DNA of 64,000 nt from Bog-950 sp964631835. GTDB taxonomy: Bacteria > Bacteroidota > Bacteroidia > Chitinophagales > LD1. Below, piece after piece: positions 50,501 to 58,260 of this stretch. The position numbers and the translations under genes were made by a program. Positions within the stretch are counted from its first letter, which is position 1. Every line of letters starts with the position of its first letter. The notes under the pieces were generated by a model that did no database searches, was not told the DNA's origin, and saw only the letters and a program-made list of their open reading frames with translations. The DNA is taken from positions 69,312 to 133,311 of the forward strand of contig CAZWAD010000007.1 of NCBI GenBank assembly GCA_964631835.1, read 5' to 3'.

Positions 50501-50840
50501 GGCTTGGGATTCATACTTTGAGGCTTGGGATTCATACTTTGGGGCTGGGGAACCTTACCTTGGGGCTGGGGAACCTTACCTTGGGGCTGGGGANNNNNNN
50601 NNNNNNNNNNNNNNNNNNNNNNNNNNNNNNNNNNNNNNNNNNNNNNNNNNNNNNNNNNNNNNNNNNNNNNNNNNNNNNNNNNNNNNNNNNNNNGGCTGGG
50701 GAACCTTACCTTGGGGCTGGGGAACCTTACTTTGGGGCTGGGGAACCTAACCTTGAGGCTGGGGAACCTTACTCTTAGGCTGTGACCGTTTACTTTGGAG
50801 CTGTGACCAGTTACTTTAAACCTGTGTTGGTTTGCTTTTT
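50501..50840. repeat. 21-bp minisatellite, locus 2
   Basis: Units of 21 bp starting GGCTGGGGAACCTTACC and ending TTGG, at 50543-50593 and 50694-50777. They are bounded by diverged units of the same length: two GGCTTGGGATTCATACTTTG units on the left (50501-50542), and GGCTGTGACC.., AGCTGTGACC.. and ACCTGTGTTGG.. units on the right (50778-50840). No coding gene is associated. The VPQPQGK frame of locus 1 is broken here by a TAG in the unit at 50736-50756. Confidence 0.95.
50594..50693. other. Assembly gap (100 N)
   Basis: Exactly 100 N inside the second 21-bp array. The left flank ends nine bases into a unit and the right flank starts a unit, so the real gap should be 12 + 21n bases. Confidence 0.97.
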
Positions 50841-50922
50841 AGTAAATGCTGAATAGTTCAAACCTGCCGCGCACAGGTAATTAATACAGGGGTAAAGCTT
50901 TAAATAAGAAAATAAGGAGTGC

Positions 50923-51165
50923 TTAGGCGCTGGCTTTTTTTCTGCCCTTCCACCAGAAATAACCGATAGTGCCGATAATGAGGTAAGGCATCATAAATAT
51001 GTACAGCACGCCTTTGTTGATGCCATCGGCTACCGAGGCGCCAGCCCCGCGCGAACTTTCAACGGTTCCCTGGCAAATGGAGCACTGAGCAGAAATGTCA
51101 GAACCGGAAAACGCGATTAGAATCAGAACGAGGAAGGGCATGGTGTAAGGAAGAAAGCGCTTCAT
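50923..51165 (-). CDS. Small membrane protein with periplasmic CxxC, next to oxidase-assembly genes
   Basis: 80 residues: signal peptide-like start (MKRFLPYTMPFLVLILIAFS), then mature N-terminus with QCSICQGTVESSRGAG (a CxxC facing the periplasm), a single membrane helix (VLYIFMMPYLIIGTIGYFWW) and a basic cytoplasmic end (KGRKKASA). No named family known to me. It is transcribed with the DUF420 and SCO1 genes (39-bp gap), so a role in copper or haem delivery to cytochrome oxidase is a fair guess from position only. Confidence 0.75.
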   Translation of the reverse strand: MKRFLPYTMPFLVLILIAFSGSDISAQCSICQGTVESSRGAGASVADGINKGVLYIFMMPYLIIGTIGYFWWKGRKKASA

Positions 51166-51204
51166 GGATGCAAATATAAAAGCATTTGCAGGAAGTAGCG
51201 TGGT

Positions 51205-51765
51205 TTAATGAAGCAGGTTAGTGGGTGTATAATAAGGCGAAATAAAAAGGTAAGCCAGCACACCGGTTATAGACACATACAGCCACAGCGGAAAAGTATA
51301 GCGCGCAATTTTTTTGTGTTTGACAAACTGTCCGCTTAAGCTTTGATACGAAGTATAAAGAATAAAAGGAAGAATAAAAGCCGCCAGAATAATGTGAGTA
51401 ATAAGTACGAAGAAATAGAAGTAACGGATATTTCCTTCGCCACCGAATTTTGTTTCACCGGCAAAAAGATGATGGGCGATGTAGGATAGGAGAAACAACG
51501 AAGAAAGAACGATGGCGCTTAGCATTACTTTTTTGTGCGGCTCGTAATTCTTCTGCCTGACAAGGACATAACCGGTAACGAGCAACACCGAAACGACAGA
51601 GTTAATAACTGCATTGATGGCGGCAAAAATATGCGCATCAAAGGGTAGTTGAACATTCAGGTGAAGTTTGGGTAGTGCCGCCACCACAGCAAATACCACT
51701 ACCGAAAGTGTTCCGATAATGGTATAAGCGAGTCTGTCGTTTCTTGAAATACTTGCCTTTAGCAT
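51205..51765 (-). CDS. DUF420 membrane protein (CtaM/YozB-like)
   Basis: 186 residues from the ATG at 51765, one base after the SCO1 stop. Five membrane segments. Conserved family features are HIFAAINAVINSVVSVLLVTG, HKKVMLSAIVLSSLFLLSYI with AHHLFAGE, and LITHIILAAFILPFILYT with conserved His residues in the helices. In Firmicutes the relative CtaM is needed for haem-copper oxidase activity. An upstream in-frame start at 51849 would run into the SCO1 gene and was rejected. Confidence 0.9.
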   Translation of the reverse strand: MLKASISRNDRLAYTIIGTLSVVVFAVVAALPKLHLNVQLPFDAHIFAAINAVINSVVSVLLVTGYVLVRQKNYEPHKKVMLSAIVLSSLFLLSYIAHHLFAGETKFGGEGNIRYFYFFVLITHIILAAFILPFILYTSYQSLSGQFVKHKKIARYTFPLWLYVSITGVLAYLFISPYYTPTNLLH

Positions 51766-51766
51766 A

Positions 51767-52588
51767 TTACTTTTCAAACAAACCCTTGGAGGTTTCCTTT
51801 TGTTTATCGAAGCTGAATTTCTTTTCCACTTCGCGAAGCAATAAAACAATATCGCCCATCAGTTTGTTTACGCTGGTGCTGTCCACCCCGCTGTAATAAC
51901 TGCGGATGTTTCCATCGGGGTCAATCAGAATAAGCTTCTCGCTGTGTACAAAAGCTTCCGGTCCTCCGTCTTCATCGTCTTTGGCAGTTACAAAAAAGCC
52001 GTCCTTCGCCAGGCGGAAAATGTTCTCCTTGCTGCTGCGCAAAAAATACCACTTGCCGGGTATGGCATCGTGCTCGTTCGCGTATCTGCGCAGGGCATCA
52101 ACGGTGTCCTTATCGGGGTCAACGGTAAATGAAACAATCCGGAAGTTATCATCCTTGATAAAGCCCTTCTGCACGCGCTCCAGGCTGTTGCTCATCTTGG
52201 GGCAAATGCCGGGGCAGGTGGCAAAAAAGAAATCAGCCACATAAATTTTGCCGCGCAGCGAATCCAGCTCAAACGAATCGCGGCTTTGTGTTTCAAACTT
52301 CAGGTTCGGTATTATATGATACACCGAATCAATTACCGTTTTGCCCTTCGCATTAATTACTTCGCGCGTACCGGTAGGAAACATCTTGCGCGGTGCCATG
52401 GGGCGGTTCTTGCGCTGGTCGTAATTCATTTCTCCGCTCCACCACTTGCCTATGTACTCGGTAAACGTAAGCCTTTGTTCTTCGGGTTTAAACAACTGCG
52501 GAATAAACCAACTGCTGAATACGATGCCGCCAATCGGTATAACGATAACGATAGCGAGCAGCATGGCTTTGGTGAATTTGTTTTTCAT
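51767..52588 (-). CDS. SCO1/SenC copper chaperone
   Basis: 273 residues from the ATG at 52588 (MKNKFTKAML, then membrane anchor LAIVIVIPIGGIVFSSW). The thioredoxin-like domain shows YVADFFFATCPGICPKMSNS (copper-binding C-x-x-x-C), VSFTVDPDKDTVDALRRYA, and the third ligand His in EAFVHSEKLILIDPDG. Sco proteins deliver copper to the CuA site of cytochrome c oxidase or reduce its cysteines. It is the first gene of an SCO1-DUF420-CxxC operon. A start at 52663 adds 25 residues overlapping the divergent promoter and was rejected. Confidence 0.93.
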   Translation of the reverse strand: MKNKFTKAMLLAIVIVIPIGGIVFSSWFIPQLFKPEEQRLTFTEYIGKWWSGEMNYDQRKNRPMAPRKMFPTGTREVINAKGKTVIDSVYHIIPNLKFETQSRDSFELDSLRGKIYVADFFFATCPGICPKMSNSLERVQKGFIKDDNFRIVSFTVDPDKDTVDALRRYANEHDAIPGKWYFLRSSKENIFRLAKDGFFVTAKDDEDGGPEAFVHSEKLILIDPDGNIRSYYSGVDSTSVNKLMGDIVLLLREVEKKFSFDKQKETSKGLFEK

Positions 52589-52641
52589 GTTTTTTGAAGG
52601 CGGCTGCAAGTATAAGTCAGAATTGCTTTGCTTTATAGATA

Positions 52642-52649
52642 TATATTCG
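52642..52649 (+). promoter_or_regulatory. Putative -7 box, leaderless start of the M1 peptidase
   Basis: TATATTCG (one mismatch to TAnnTTTG) followed by CCCCA and the ATG at 52655. No consensus -33 element at the right distance. The same box and spacing occur at the oxidoreductase start (3891). Confidence 0.4.
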
Positions 52650-52654
52650 CCCCA

Positions 52655-55051
52655 ATGAAGCAATGGCTTGCTGCTTTATTTTTTTTAACGCTTGTTAACC
52701 CGGGTTTTGCTGCCGAAGATTTAAGAGGCGATACCGTTGACATCCGTAGTTACAAATTGAATCTTGACCTTTCAGACTTCACCGGAAAAATTTTGCATGG
52801 CGAAGCAGTTATCGGCTGCAAATCGAAGATGAGCGGGGTAAGCACTGTCAGTTTCGATTTACTGAAACTTACCGTTGACAGCGTAATGGCTGATGGATAT
52901 TACGTTCCGTTTATTTACAACGATACTCTTTTGAATATCGACTTACTGAACACCTTCAACACCGGTGACTCGTTTACCGTTCGTATTTTTTATCATGGTC
53001 GCCCGCTGCAACTGCCCGGTGATTTTGGCGGATTTTACTGGACAAATACCTATGCATTTAATATTGGTGTGAGTTTTCTTGCCGAGCCTCACAATTACGG
53101 CAGAGTGTGGTTTCCGTGTTTCGATAACTTCAGGGAGCGAAGTCTTTACGAGTTTTTTGTAACTACTAAGAACACGCACAAGGCTTTCTGCAACGGACTT
53201 CTGCAAAGTGTAACCACCAGCGGAAGCACCAAGACATGGCATTGGAAATTTGCACAGGAAATTCCTTCCTATCTCGCTTCGGTTTCTGTTTCCGATTATC
53301 AAACTTTGACCGATACCGTAAACGGAATAGGCGGAACGAAAGAAATTCAGTTGGCGGCACGCGCAGCTGATACCTCCGCTATGAAAAATCTTTTTGTGCA
53401 TCTGCCCGATGCGTTTCATATTCAGGAAGAACTATGGGGAGAATATAAGTGGGACAGAATCGGTTACTGCATTGTTCCGTTTAATGCGGGGGCGATGGAA
53501 CATGCTACCAACATTTCATTCATGCAATATTACCTCGGTGTGCTCGATTATGATTGCGAGAACACCATGGTGCATGAACTGAGCCACCATTGGTTTGGTG
53601 ATCTGGTCACTTGCGATTCTGCTTCCGAAATGTGGCTGAACGAAGGCTGGGCGGTTTATAACGAAATGCTTTTTCATGAAAGATTCTACGGTGAAGAAAA
53701 CTACAAAACGGAAGTGAGAAAAAACCATGAAGATGTTTTGCATAGCGCTCATTTAGATGATAGCGGCTACTTACCGGTGAGCGGAGTGCCCACGGAACAA
53801 ACCTACGGCAGCACGGTTTATAACAAAGGAAGCGATGTGATACATACGTTGCGCTGGTACATGGGTGATTCGCTATTCTTTAGTTGCATGAAAAGTTTCC
53901 TGAATGATTACTCGTTTCAGAATGCAAGCACCGCACAACTGCGCGATTATCTTTCGCAGTGCTCAGGGAAAAATCTGAATGATTGTTTTAATGATTGGAT
54001 ATATACAGAAGGGTTTCCGCATTTTTCTATCGAGCGAATTACTCCCGGAACAAAAACAATCGGGGGCAACGTACTCCGTTATTATACCATTGACATCCGT
54101 CAGCGCCTTCATAACGCTCCGCATTACTACAACCATGTGCCGGTAAACATTAGTTACTTTGATGGAACCGGTTTGGTAGCAACGGAAAGAGTTACTTTAA
54201 GCGGGGAGTGTTCGCAGATAGTATCGCAGGATTTTTTTGGAGTAATGCCTGAATACATAGCGCTGGATTTTGATGAAAAACTTCAGGATGCCATTACCGA
54301 TGAATGGAAAGTAATTGCTGATACCGGCAGTTACGATTTCGGAACTGCGAAGATGGTTGTTCACGCTACTGGTTACACGGCTTCGGGAAATATTTTGCGT
54401 GTGCTCCACAACTGGATTCGTCCTCAACCGATGAGGACGAAAATTCCGGCCCTGCATCTGCACGATAAGAGGTACTGGACTGTTGAAGGAAACGCTGCTA
54501 TTGGCGCTGACGCTTCAGCAACTATTAACTATGATGGCAACGATGCTTCTCTCGACAACACTTTTATCACTAACAGCGAAGACAGCCTGCTTATCATGTG
54601 GCGGGCTAATGCTGATAGCGAGTGGGTGATTGCCGATTTATTTGCTATAAACAAACAAGGAAGTGCGGCAGATAAAATAGGCAGCGCAACTATTTACAAC
54701 TTAAAGAAAGGGCAATATTGCTTTGCCATTTGGAATTCTTCGGTGGCAGATACTACAACTCCGGAGGGGGGTTGTGTTTACTCGGCTGTGAGGGAACTTA
54801 CTTTGGAGGAGAAAAGCTTTGAACTTTTCCCGAATCCGGCAAGCGAAACCGTAATGGTCTCTTTTTCGAAAGGCATTTTTCTGGAATTGGAATTGAGTGA
54901 TTTAAGCGGCAAGAAAATAACGGAGTATAAAATTACACCGGAGCAATCTTTGCTTGAAGTGAAAATGAGAAGCTTAAGTGCGGGGACTTATTTAGTTACC
55001 CTCTGTGGCAAAGACGGGAACAGAACAACAAAAAAACTAGTAAAGCAATAA
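52655..55051 (+). CDS. T9SS-exported M1-family metallo-aminopeptidase
   Basis: 798 residues from the ATG at 52655 (signal MKQWLAALFFLTLVNPGFAA). The N-terminal beta domain (YKLNLDLSDFTGKILHGEAV) precedes the catalytic domain with GAMEHATNI (~278, exopeptidase motif, His where the textbook form has Asn), HELSHHW (zinc site, 307-311) and the third ligand Glu 330 in WLNEGWAVYNE. A C-terminal beta part with WIRPQPMR follows, then a type A sorting domain (FELFPNPASETVMVSF). It would trim N-terminal residues from peptides at the cell surface. It starts a plus-strand pair with the hydroxyacyl-CoA dehydrogenase gene, which begins three bases after its stop. Confidence 0.93.
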   Translation: MKQWLAALFFLTLVNPGFAAEDLRGDTVDIRSYKLNLDLSDFTGKILHGEAVIGCKSKMSGVSTVSFDLLKLTVDSVMADGYYVPFIYNDTLLNIDLLNTFNTGDSFTVRIFYHGRPLQLPGDFGGFYWTNTYAFNIGVSFLAEPHNYGRVWFPCFDNFRERSLYEFFVTTKNTHKAFCNGLLQSVTTSGSTKTWHWKFAQEIPSYLASVSVSDYQTLTDTVNGIGGTKEIQLAARAADTSAMKNLFVHLPDAFHIQEELWGEYKWDRIGYCIVPFNAGAMEHATNISFMQYYLGVLDYDCENTMVHELSHHWFGDLVTCDSASEMWLNEGWAVYNEMLFHERFYGEENYKTEVRKNHEDVLHSAHLDDSGYLPVSGVPTEQTYGSTVYNKGSDVIHTLRWYMGDSLFFSCMKSFLNDYSFQNASTAQLRDYLSQCSGKNLNDCFNDWIYTEGFPHFSIERITPGTKTIGGNVLRYYTIDIRQRLHNAPHYYNHVPVNISYFDGTGLVATERVTLSGECSQIVSQDFFGVMPEYIALDFDEKLQDAITDEWKVIADTGSYDFGTAKMVVHATGYTASGNILRVLHNWIRPQPMRTKIPALHLHDKRYWTVEGNAAIGADASATINYDGNDASLDNTFITNSEDSLLIMWRANADSEWVIADLFAINKQGSAADKIGSATIYNLKKGQYCFAIWNSSVADTTTPEGGCVYSAVRELTLEEKSFELFPNPASETVMVSFSKGIFLELELSDLSGKKITEYKITPEQSLLEVKMRSLSAGTYLVTLCGKDGNRTTKKLVKQ

Positions 55052-55054
55052 AGT

Positions 55055-55936
55055 ATGAACAAAGTATCGGTTATAGGAGCAGGAACCATGGGCAATGGTA
55101 TTGCACAGGTATTTGGCATGAACGGTTACAGCGTTACCTTAATAGATGTTTCTGTAGAAGCATTGGGGCGCGCAGTGGAAACAATTATAAAAAATACTGA
55201 CCGCATGGTGGCAAAAGGGACTATCACCGAAACGGAACGTGATTCAGGTTTAAAAAACATTGTCACGAGCCCTTCACTGGAAAGTTGCAGAGACTCTGAG
55301 TTTGTTGTAGAGGCTGCAACTGAAAACACTGAACTGAAGCTGAAAATTTTTAAGCAGTTGGATGAAATCTGCAAACCTGAAACAATTCTTGCCTCTAACA
55401 CTTCATCTATATCAATTACTAAAATCGGTTCGGTTACTAAACGTCCCGATAAGGTAATCGGCATGCACTTCATGAATCCCGTTCCGCTAATGAAATTGGT
55501 GGAAGTAATTAAAGGATATGCTACATCCGAAGAAATATTGAGTGTGGTGATGGAAACTTCACGCAAGCTTGGAAAAGTTCCTGTTGAAGTGAATGACTAT
55601 CCGGGTTTTGTCGCAAACAGAATTTTGCTGCCCATGATAAATGAAGCTGTTTACAGTGTTCATGAAGGTGTGGCGGGAGTTGCCGAGATTGATACGGTGA
55701 TGAAACTTGGCATGGCTCATCCTATGGGACCGCTACAGTTGGCGGACTTTATCGGACTTGATGTTTGTCTTGCTATTCTGAAGGTTTTACATGAAGGCTT
55801 TGGTAACCCGAAGTATGCGCCTTGTCCGCTGCTGGTGAATATGGTTACAGCCGGTTATCTTGGAGTTAAGACCGGTGAAGGATTTTATAAATATGAAGCC
55901 GGTTCAAAAGAAATGAAAGTAAGCCAAAGGTTCTGA
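55055..55936 (+). CDS. hbd: 3-hydroxybutyryl-CoA dehydrogenase
   Basis: 293 residues: MNKVSVIGAGTMGNGIAQVF is the Rossmann NAD(P) site, ASNTSSISITKIG and GMHFMNPVPLMKLVEVI (catalytic His) are family signatures, and DYPGFVANRILLPMINEAV begins the C-terminal helical domain with MGPLQLADFIGLDVCL. It interconverts 3-hydroxybutyryl-CoA and acetoacetyl-CoA in short-chain fatty acid or butanoate metabolism. It begins three bases after the peptidase stop, tight spacing without an evident functional link. No crotonase or thiolase is adjacent. It is convergent with argS, abutting stop to stop. Confidence 0.95.
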   Translation: MNKVSVIGAGTMGNGIAQVFGMNGYSVTLIDVSVEALGRAVETIIKNTDRMVAKGTITETERDSGLKNIVTSPSLESCRDSEFVVEAATENTELKLKIFKQLDEICKPETILASNTSSISITKIGSVTKRPDKVIGMHFMNPVPLMKLVEVIKGYATSEEILSVVMETSRKLGKVPVEVNDYPGFVANRILLPMINEAVYSVHEGVAGVAEIDTVMKLGMAHPMGPLQLADFIGLDVCLAILKVLHEGFGNPKYAPCPLLVNMVTAGYLGVKTGEGFYKYEAGSKEMKVSQRF

Positions 55937-57718
55937 TTACATTTTTTCAGGCACATCAATTCCCAATAATCTCATCGCTTTTTTGATAACGGCTCCTGTT
56001 TCGTTGGATAAAGCAATACGGAATTTCTTTTCTTCCTCCGTAGCCGCAGTAAGTATAGGTAAATCGTGATAGAACTTATTGTACAGCTTGGCAATATTGT
56101 AAACGTAGTTTGCCACTTCACTCGGGTCGTATTTTTCAGCAGCAGCCCGCACAACATTTTCGTATTCACTTAATTGAATGATTAACTCACGCTCAACATC
56201 AGCAAGACTTCCGAAGTTTTCAAAACTTCGGAAGTCTGAGCCTTCTCCGGCTTTCCGCATAATGGCTTTTATCCGTGCATGAGTGTATTGAACAAATGGA
56301 CCGGTATGTCCGTGAAAGTCTATGCTCTCCTCCGGATTGAAAATTATTTTCTTGTACGGATTAACCCGGAGAACGAAATACTTCAACGCCCCCAGTCCGA
56401 TAGTTTTGTAAAGTTCTTTGGCTTGTTCATCGGTAAATCCCTCAATCTTACCGAGCTCTTTGGTTTTTTCTTCTGCAATCCGAAGAACTTCTGCAATTAA
56501 ATCATCCGCATCGGCAGTTTTTCCTTCACGTGACTTGAAACGACCGGTTGGAGATTCTACCAAGGCATAACTCAAATGATAAATACCATCAGCCCACTTT
56601 TTGCCGAGTTTCTGTAGTGCGAGTTTCAAAACTTTGAAATGATAATCCTGTTCGTTCGCTACCACATAAATCATTTTCTCCATCCCGAAATCTTTGTGGC
56701 GCAACTCGGCAGTAGCTAAATCCTGGGTGATGTAAATAGATGTGCCATCGCTGCGCAACAAGACTTTTTCATCTAAACCTTCAGCGGTTAAATCAACCAC
56801 CACAGCTCCATCGGAGCGCTTTTTGAAAACATTCTTTTGTAAACCTTCCTGCACAACATCTTTCCCAAGCTTGTAAGTTTCACTTTCGAAGTAGTCTTTC
56901 TGAAAATCTACACCAAGCAGGTTAAATGTTTGCAGAAAACCTTCGTAAACCCAATCGTTCATTTTCTTCCACAATGTCATGGTATCAGAATCATTTGCCT
57001 CCCATTTCAAAAGCATTTCCTTGGTTTCTTTAAAAATTGACGTCAGTTTTTGGTCTTCATCAAAATTTCCGGTTGTTCCGGCAATACTTTGCAATTCATT
57101 CTTTGCTTCTTCATTCCACCTTACGTACCAATCGCCAACAAAATGGTCTCCTTTAATACCGGTTGACTGAGGAGTTGAATTATTTCCGTAACGTAAATAG
57201 GCAACCATGCTTTTGCAGATAGCAATTCCACGGTCATTGTAAATATTCACTTTAGTAACATCGTAACCATTGGCTTTTAGAATTTCGCTCATCGAAAAAC
57301 CGAGAAGCATATTACGCACGTGACCGATGTGAAGCGGTTTGTTCGTATTCGGTCCGCAGTATTCAAGAACCACTTTTTGTTTATTGGCAGGAAATGTTCC
57401 GTAAGTTTTACTGTCAGAAACATCTTTTAAACGATTGAGCCAATATGAATCTGTCAATGACAAATTCAAAAACCCTTTGATAACATTGAACTTTCCGACT
57501 ATGCCCGACTGTTCTTTCAGTTTATTACCGAGTAACTCGGCTGTTTGTTCAGGTGATTTCCCGGAAAACTTCGTTAAAGGAAAAACTACAATGGTATAAT
57601 CGCCCTCATGTTCCTTTTTCGTAATGTTTAAGGTTACGGCATCAGATGGAACATCAGCTTTGAATTCCTCCTTGAAAATTACTACAGTATTTTGTTTTAA
57701 AATTTGTTCGAGTGTCAT
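55937..57718 (-). CDS. argS: Arginyl-tRNA synthetase
   Basis: 593 residues: N-terminal additional domain (1-~105), the class I HIGH motif at 130-133 (NKPLHIGHVRNMLLG), the family's VLRSDGTSIYITQDLATA, a KMSKS-loop equivalent without canonical sequence (GRFKSREGKTADADDL), and the anticodon-binding DALR domain with TGPFVQYTHARIKAI and the C-terminal AMRLLGIDVPEKM. Loss of a strict KMSKS is normal for ArgRS. ATG at 57718. Confidence 0.97.
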   Translation of the reverse strand: MTLEQILKQNTVVIFKEEFKADVPSDAVTLNITKKEHEGDYTIVVFPLTKFSGKSPEQTAELLGNKLKEQSGIVGKFNVIKGFLNLSLTDSYWLNRLKDVSDSKTYGTFPANKQKVVLEYCGPNTNKPLHIGHVRNMLLGFSMSEILKANGYDVTKVNIYNDRGIAICKSMVAYLRYGNNSTPQSTGIKGDHFVGDWYVRWNEEAKNELQSIAGTTGNFDEDQKLTSIFKETKEMLLKWEANDSDTMTLWKKMNDWVYEGFLQTFNLLGVDFQKDYFESETYKLGKDVVQEGLQKNVFKKRSDGAVVVDLTAEGLDEKVLLRSDGTSIYITQDLATAELRHKDFGMEKMIYVVANEQDYHFKVLKLALQKLGKKWADGIYHLSYALVESPTGRFKSREGKTADADDLIAEVLRIAEEKTKELGKIEGFTDEQAKELYKTIGLGALKYFVLRVNPYKKIIFNPEESIDFHGHTGPFVQYTHARIKAIMRKAGEGSDFRSFENFGSLADVERELIIQLSEYENVVRAAAEKYDPSEVANYVYNIAKLYNKFYHDLPILTAATEEEKKFRIALSNETGAVIKKAMRLLGIDVPEKM

Positions 57719-57736
57719 TGCCAGGCTAATTAGATG

Positions 57737-57770
57737 TTTCGCACGGAGTCACGGAGAAGAATACAGAGAA
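57737..57770. repeat. Left inverted repeat of the GxxExxY unit
   Basis: TTTCGCACGGAGTCACGGAG followed by AAGAATACAGAGAA. It matches, in opposite orientation, the element at 58174-58203 beyond the GxxExxY gene (TTTCGCACGGAGACACAGAG on the complementary strand), with two or three mismatches. Confidence 0.75.
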
Positions 57771-57781
57771 GTACAAAAAAT

Positions 57782-58162
57782 TTATTTTTTATCATCTACT
57801 AATCTTGTTATTCCTTCGCGCAATAATGCAACATTGAAGTTAATTAGCAATCCTACCTCAATGCCGCTTAAGCGCATATATGTCAGTACAGTTTTGGGAT
57901 GCACCGGAGATATTGCTTCCACAGATTTCAGTTCAACAATAACTTTATTCTCAACAATAATGTCAGCCCGAAAACCCAACTCCAACTTTATTTCATCATA
58001 TACAACCGGAATGCCTTGTTGTCTTTTGAAGTCAAGCCCAGTTTTCTCCAACTCATAACATATCGCTTCTTCGTAAACACTTTCCAGCAAACCCGGACCT
58101 AATTTACCGGGAACTTTAATGCAAATTCCGATTATCTGTCCTGTTAACTCCTCGTGTTTCAT
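57782..58162 (-). CDS. GxxExxY family protein
   Basis: 126 residues: EELTGQIIGICIKVPGKLGPG, then LLESVYEEAICYELEKTGL holding the naming G-x-x-E-x-x-Y motif, QQGIPVVYDEIKLELGFRAD, and IIVENKVIVELKSVEAISPVH, which has the E/D...E-x-K pattern of PD-(D/E)XK nuclease-like folds. Proteins of this family are very common in Bacteroidota and other environmental bacteria; their function is unknown. The gene is bracketed by inverted copies of a CACGGAG repeat, suggesting a small dispersed unit. Confidence 0.92.
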   Translation of the reverse strand: MKHEELTGQIIGICIKVPGKLGPGLLESVYEEAICYELEKTGLDFKRQQGIPVVYDEIKLELGFRADIIVENKVIVELKSVEAISPVHPKTVLTYMRLSGIEVGLLINFNVALLREGITRLVDDKK

Positions 58163-58173
58163 AACTGTATTAA

Positions 58174-58203
58174 CTCTATGTTTCTCTGTGTCTCCGTGCG
58201 AAA
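58174..58203. repeat. Right inverted repeat of the GxxExxY unit
   Basis: CTCTATGTTTCTCTGTGTCT followed by CCGTGCGAAA, the reverse complement of the left element's TTTCGCACGGAG core. It ends 57 bp before the arginine-decarboxylase-like ATG and so may lie close to that gene's promoter (-7-like TACTTTCG at 58235-58242). Confidence 0.75.
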
Positions 58204-58260
58204 TTTTTCTCCTGAATAATCGCGGTTAAAAATATACTTTCGCACACAATTTTTTTCTAA

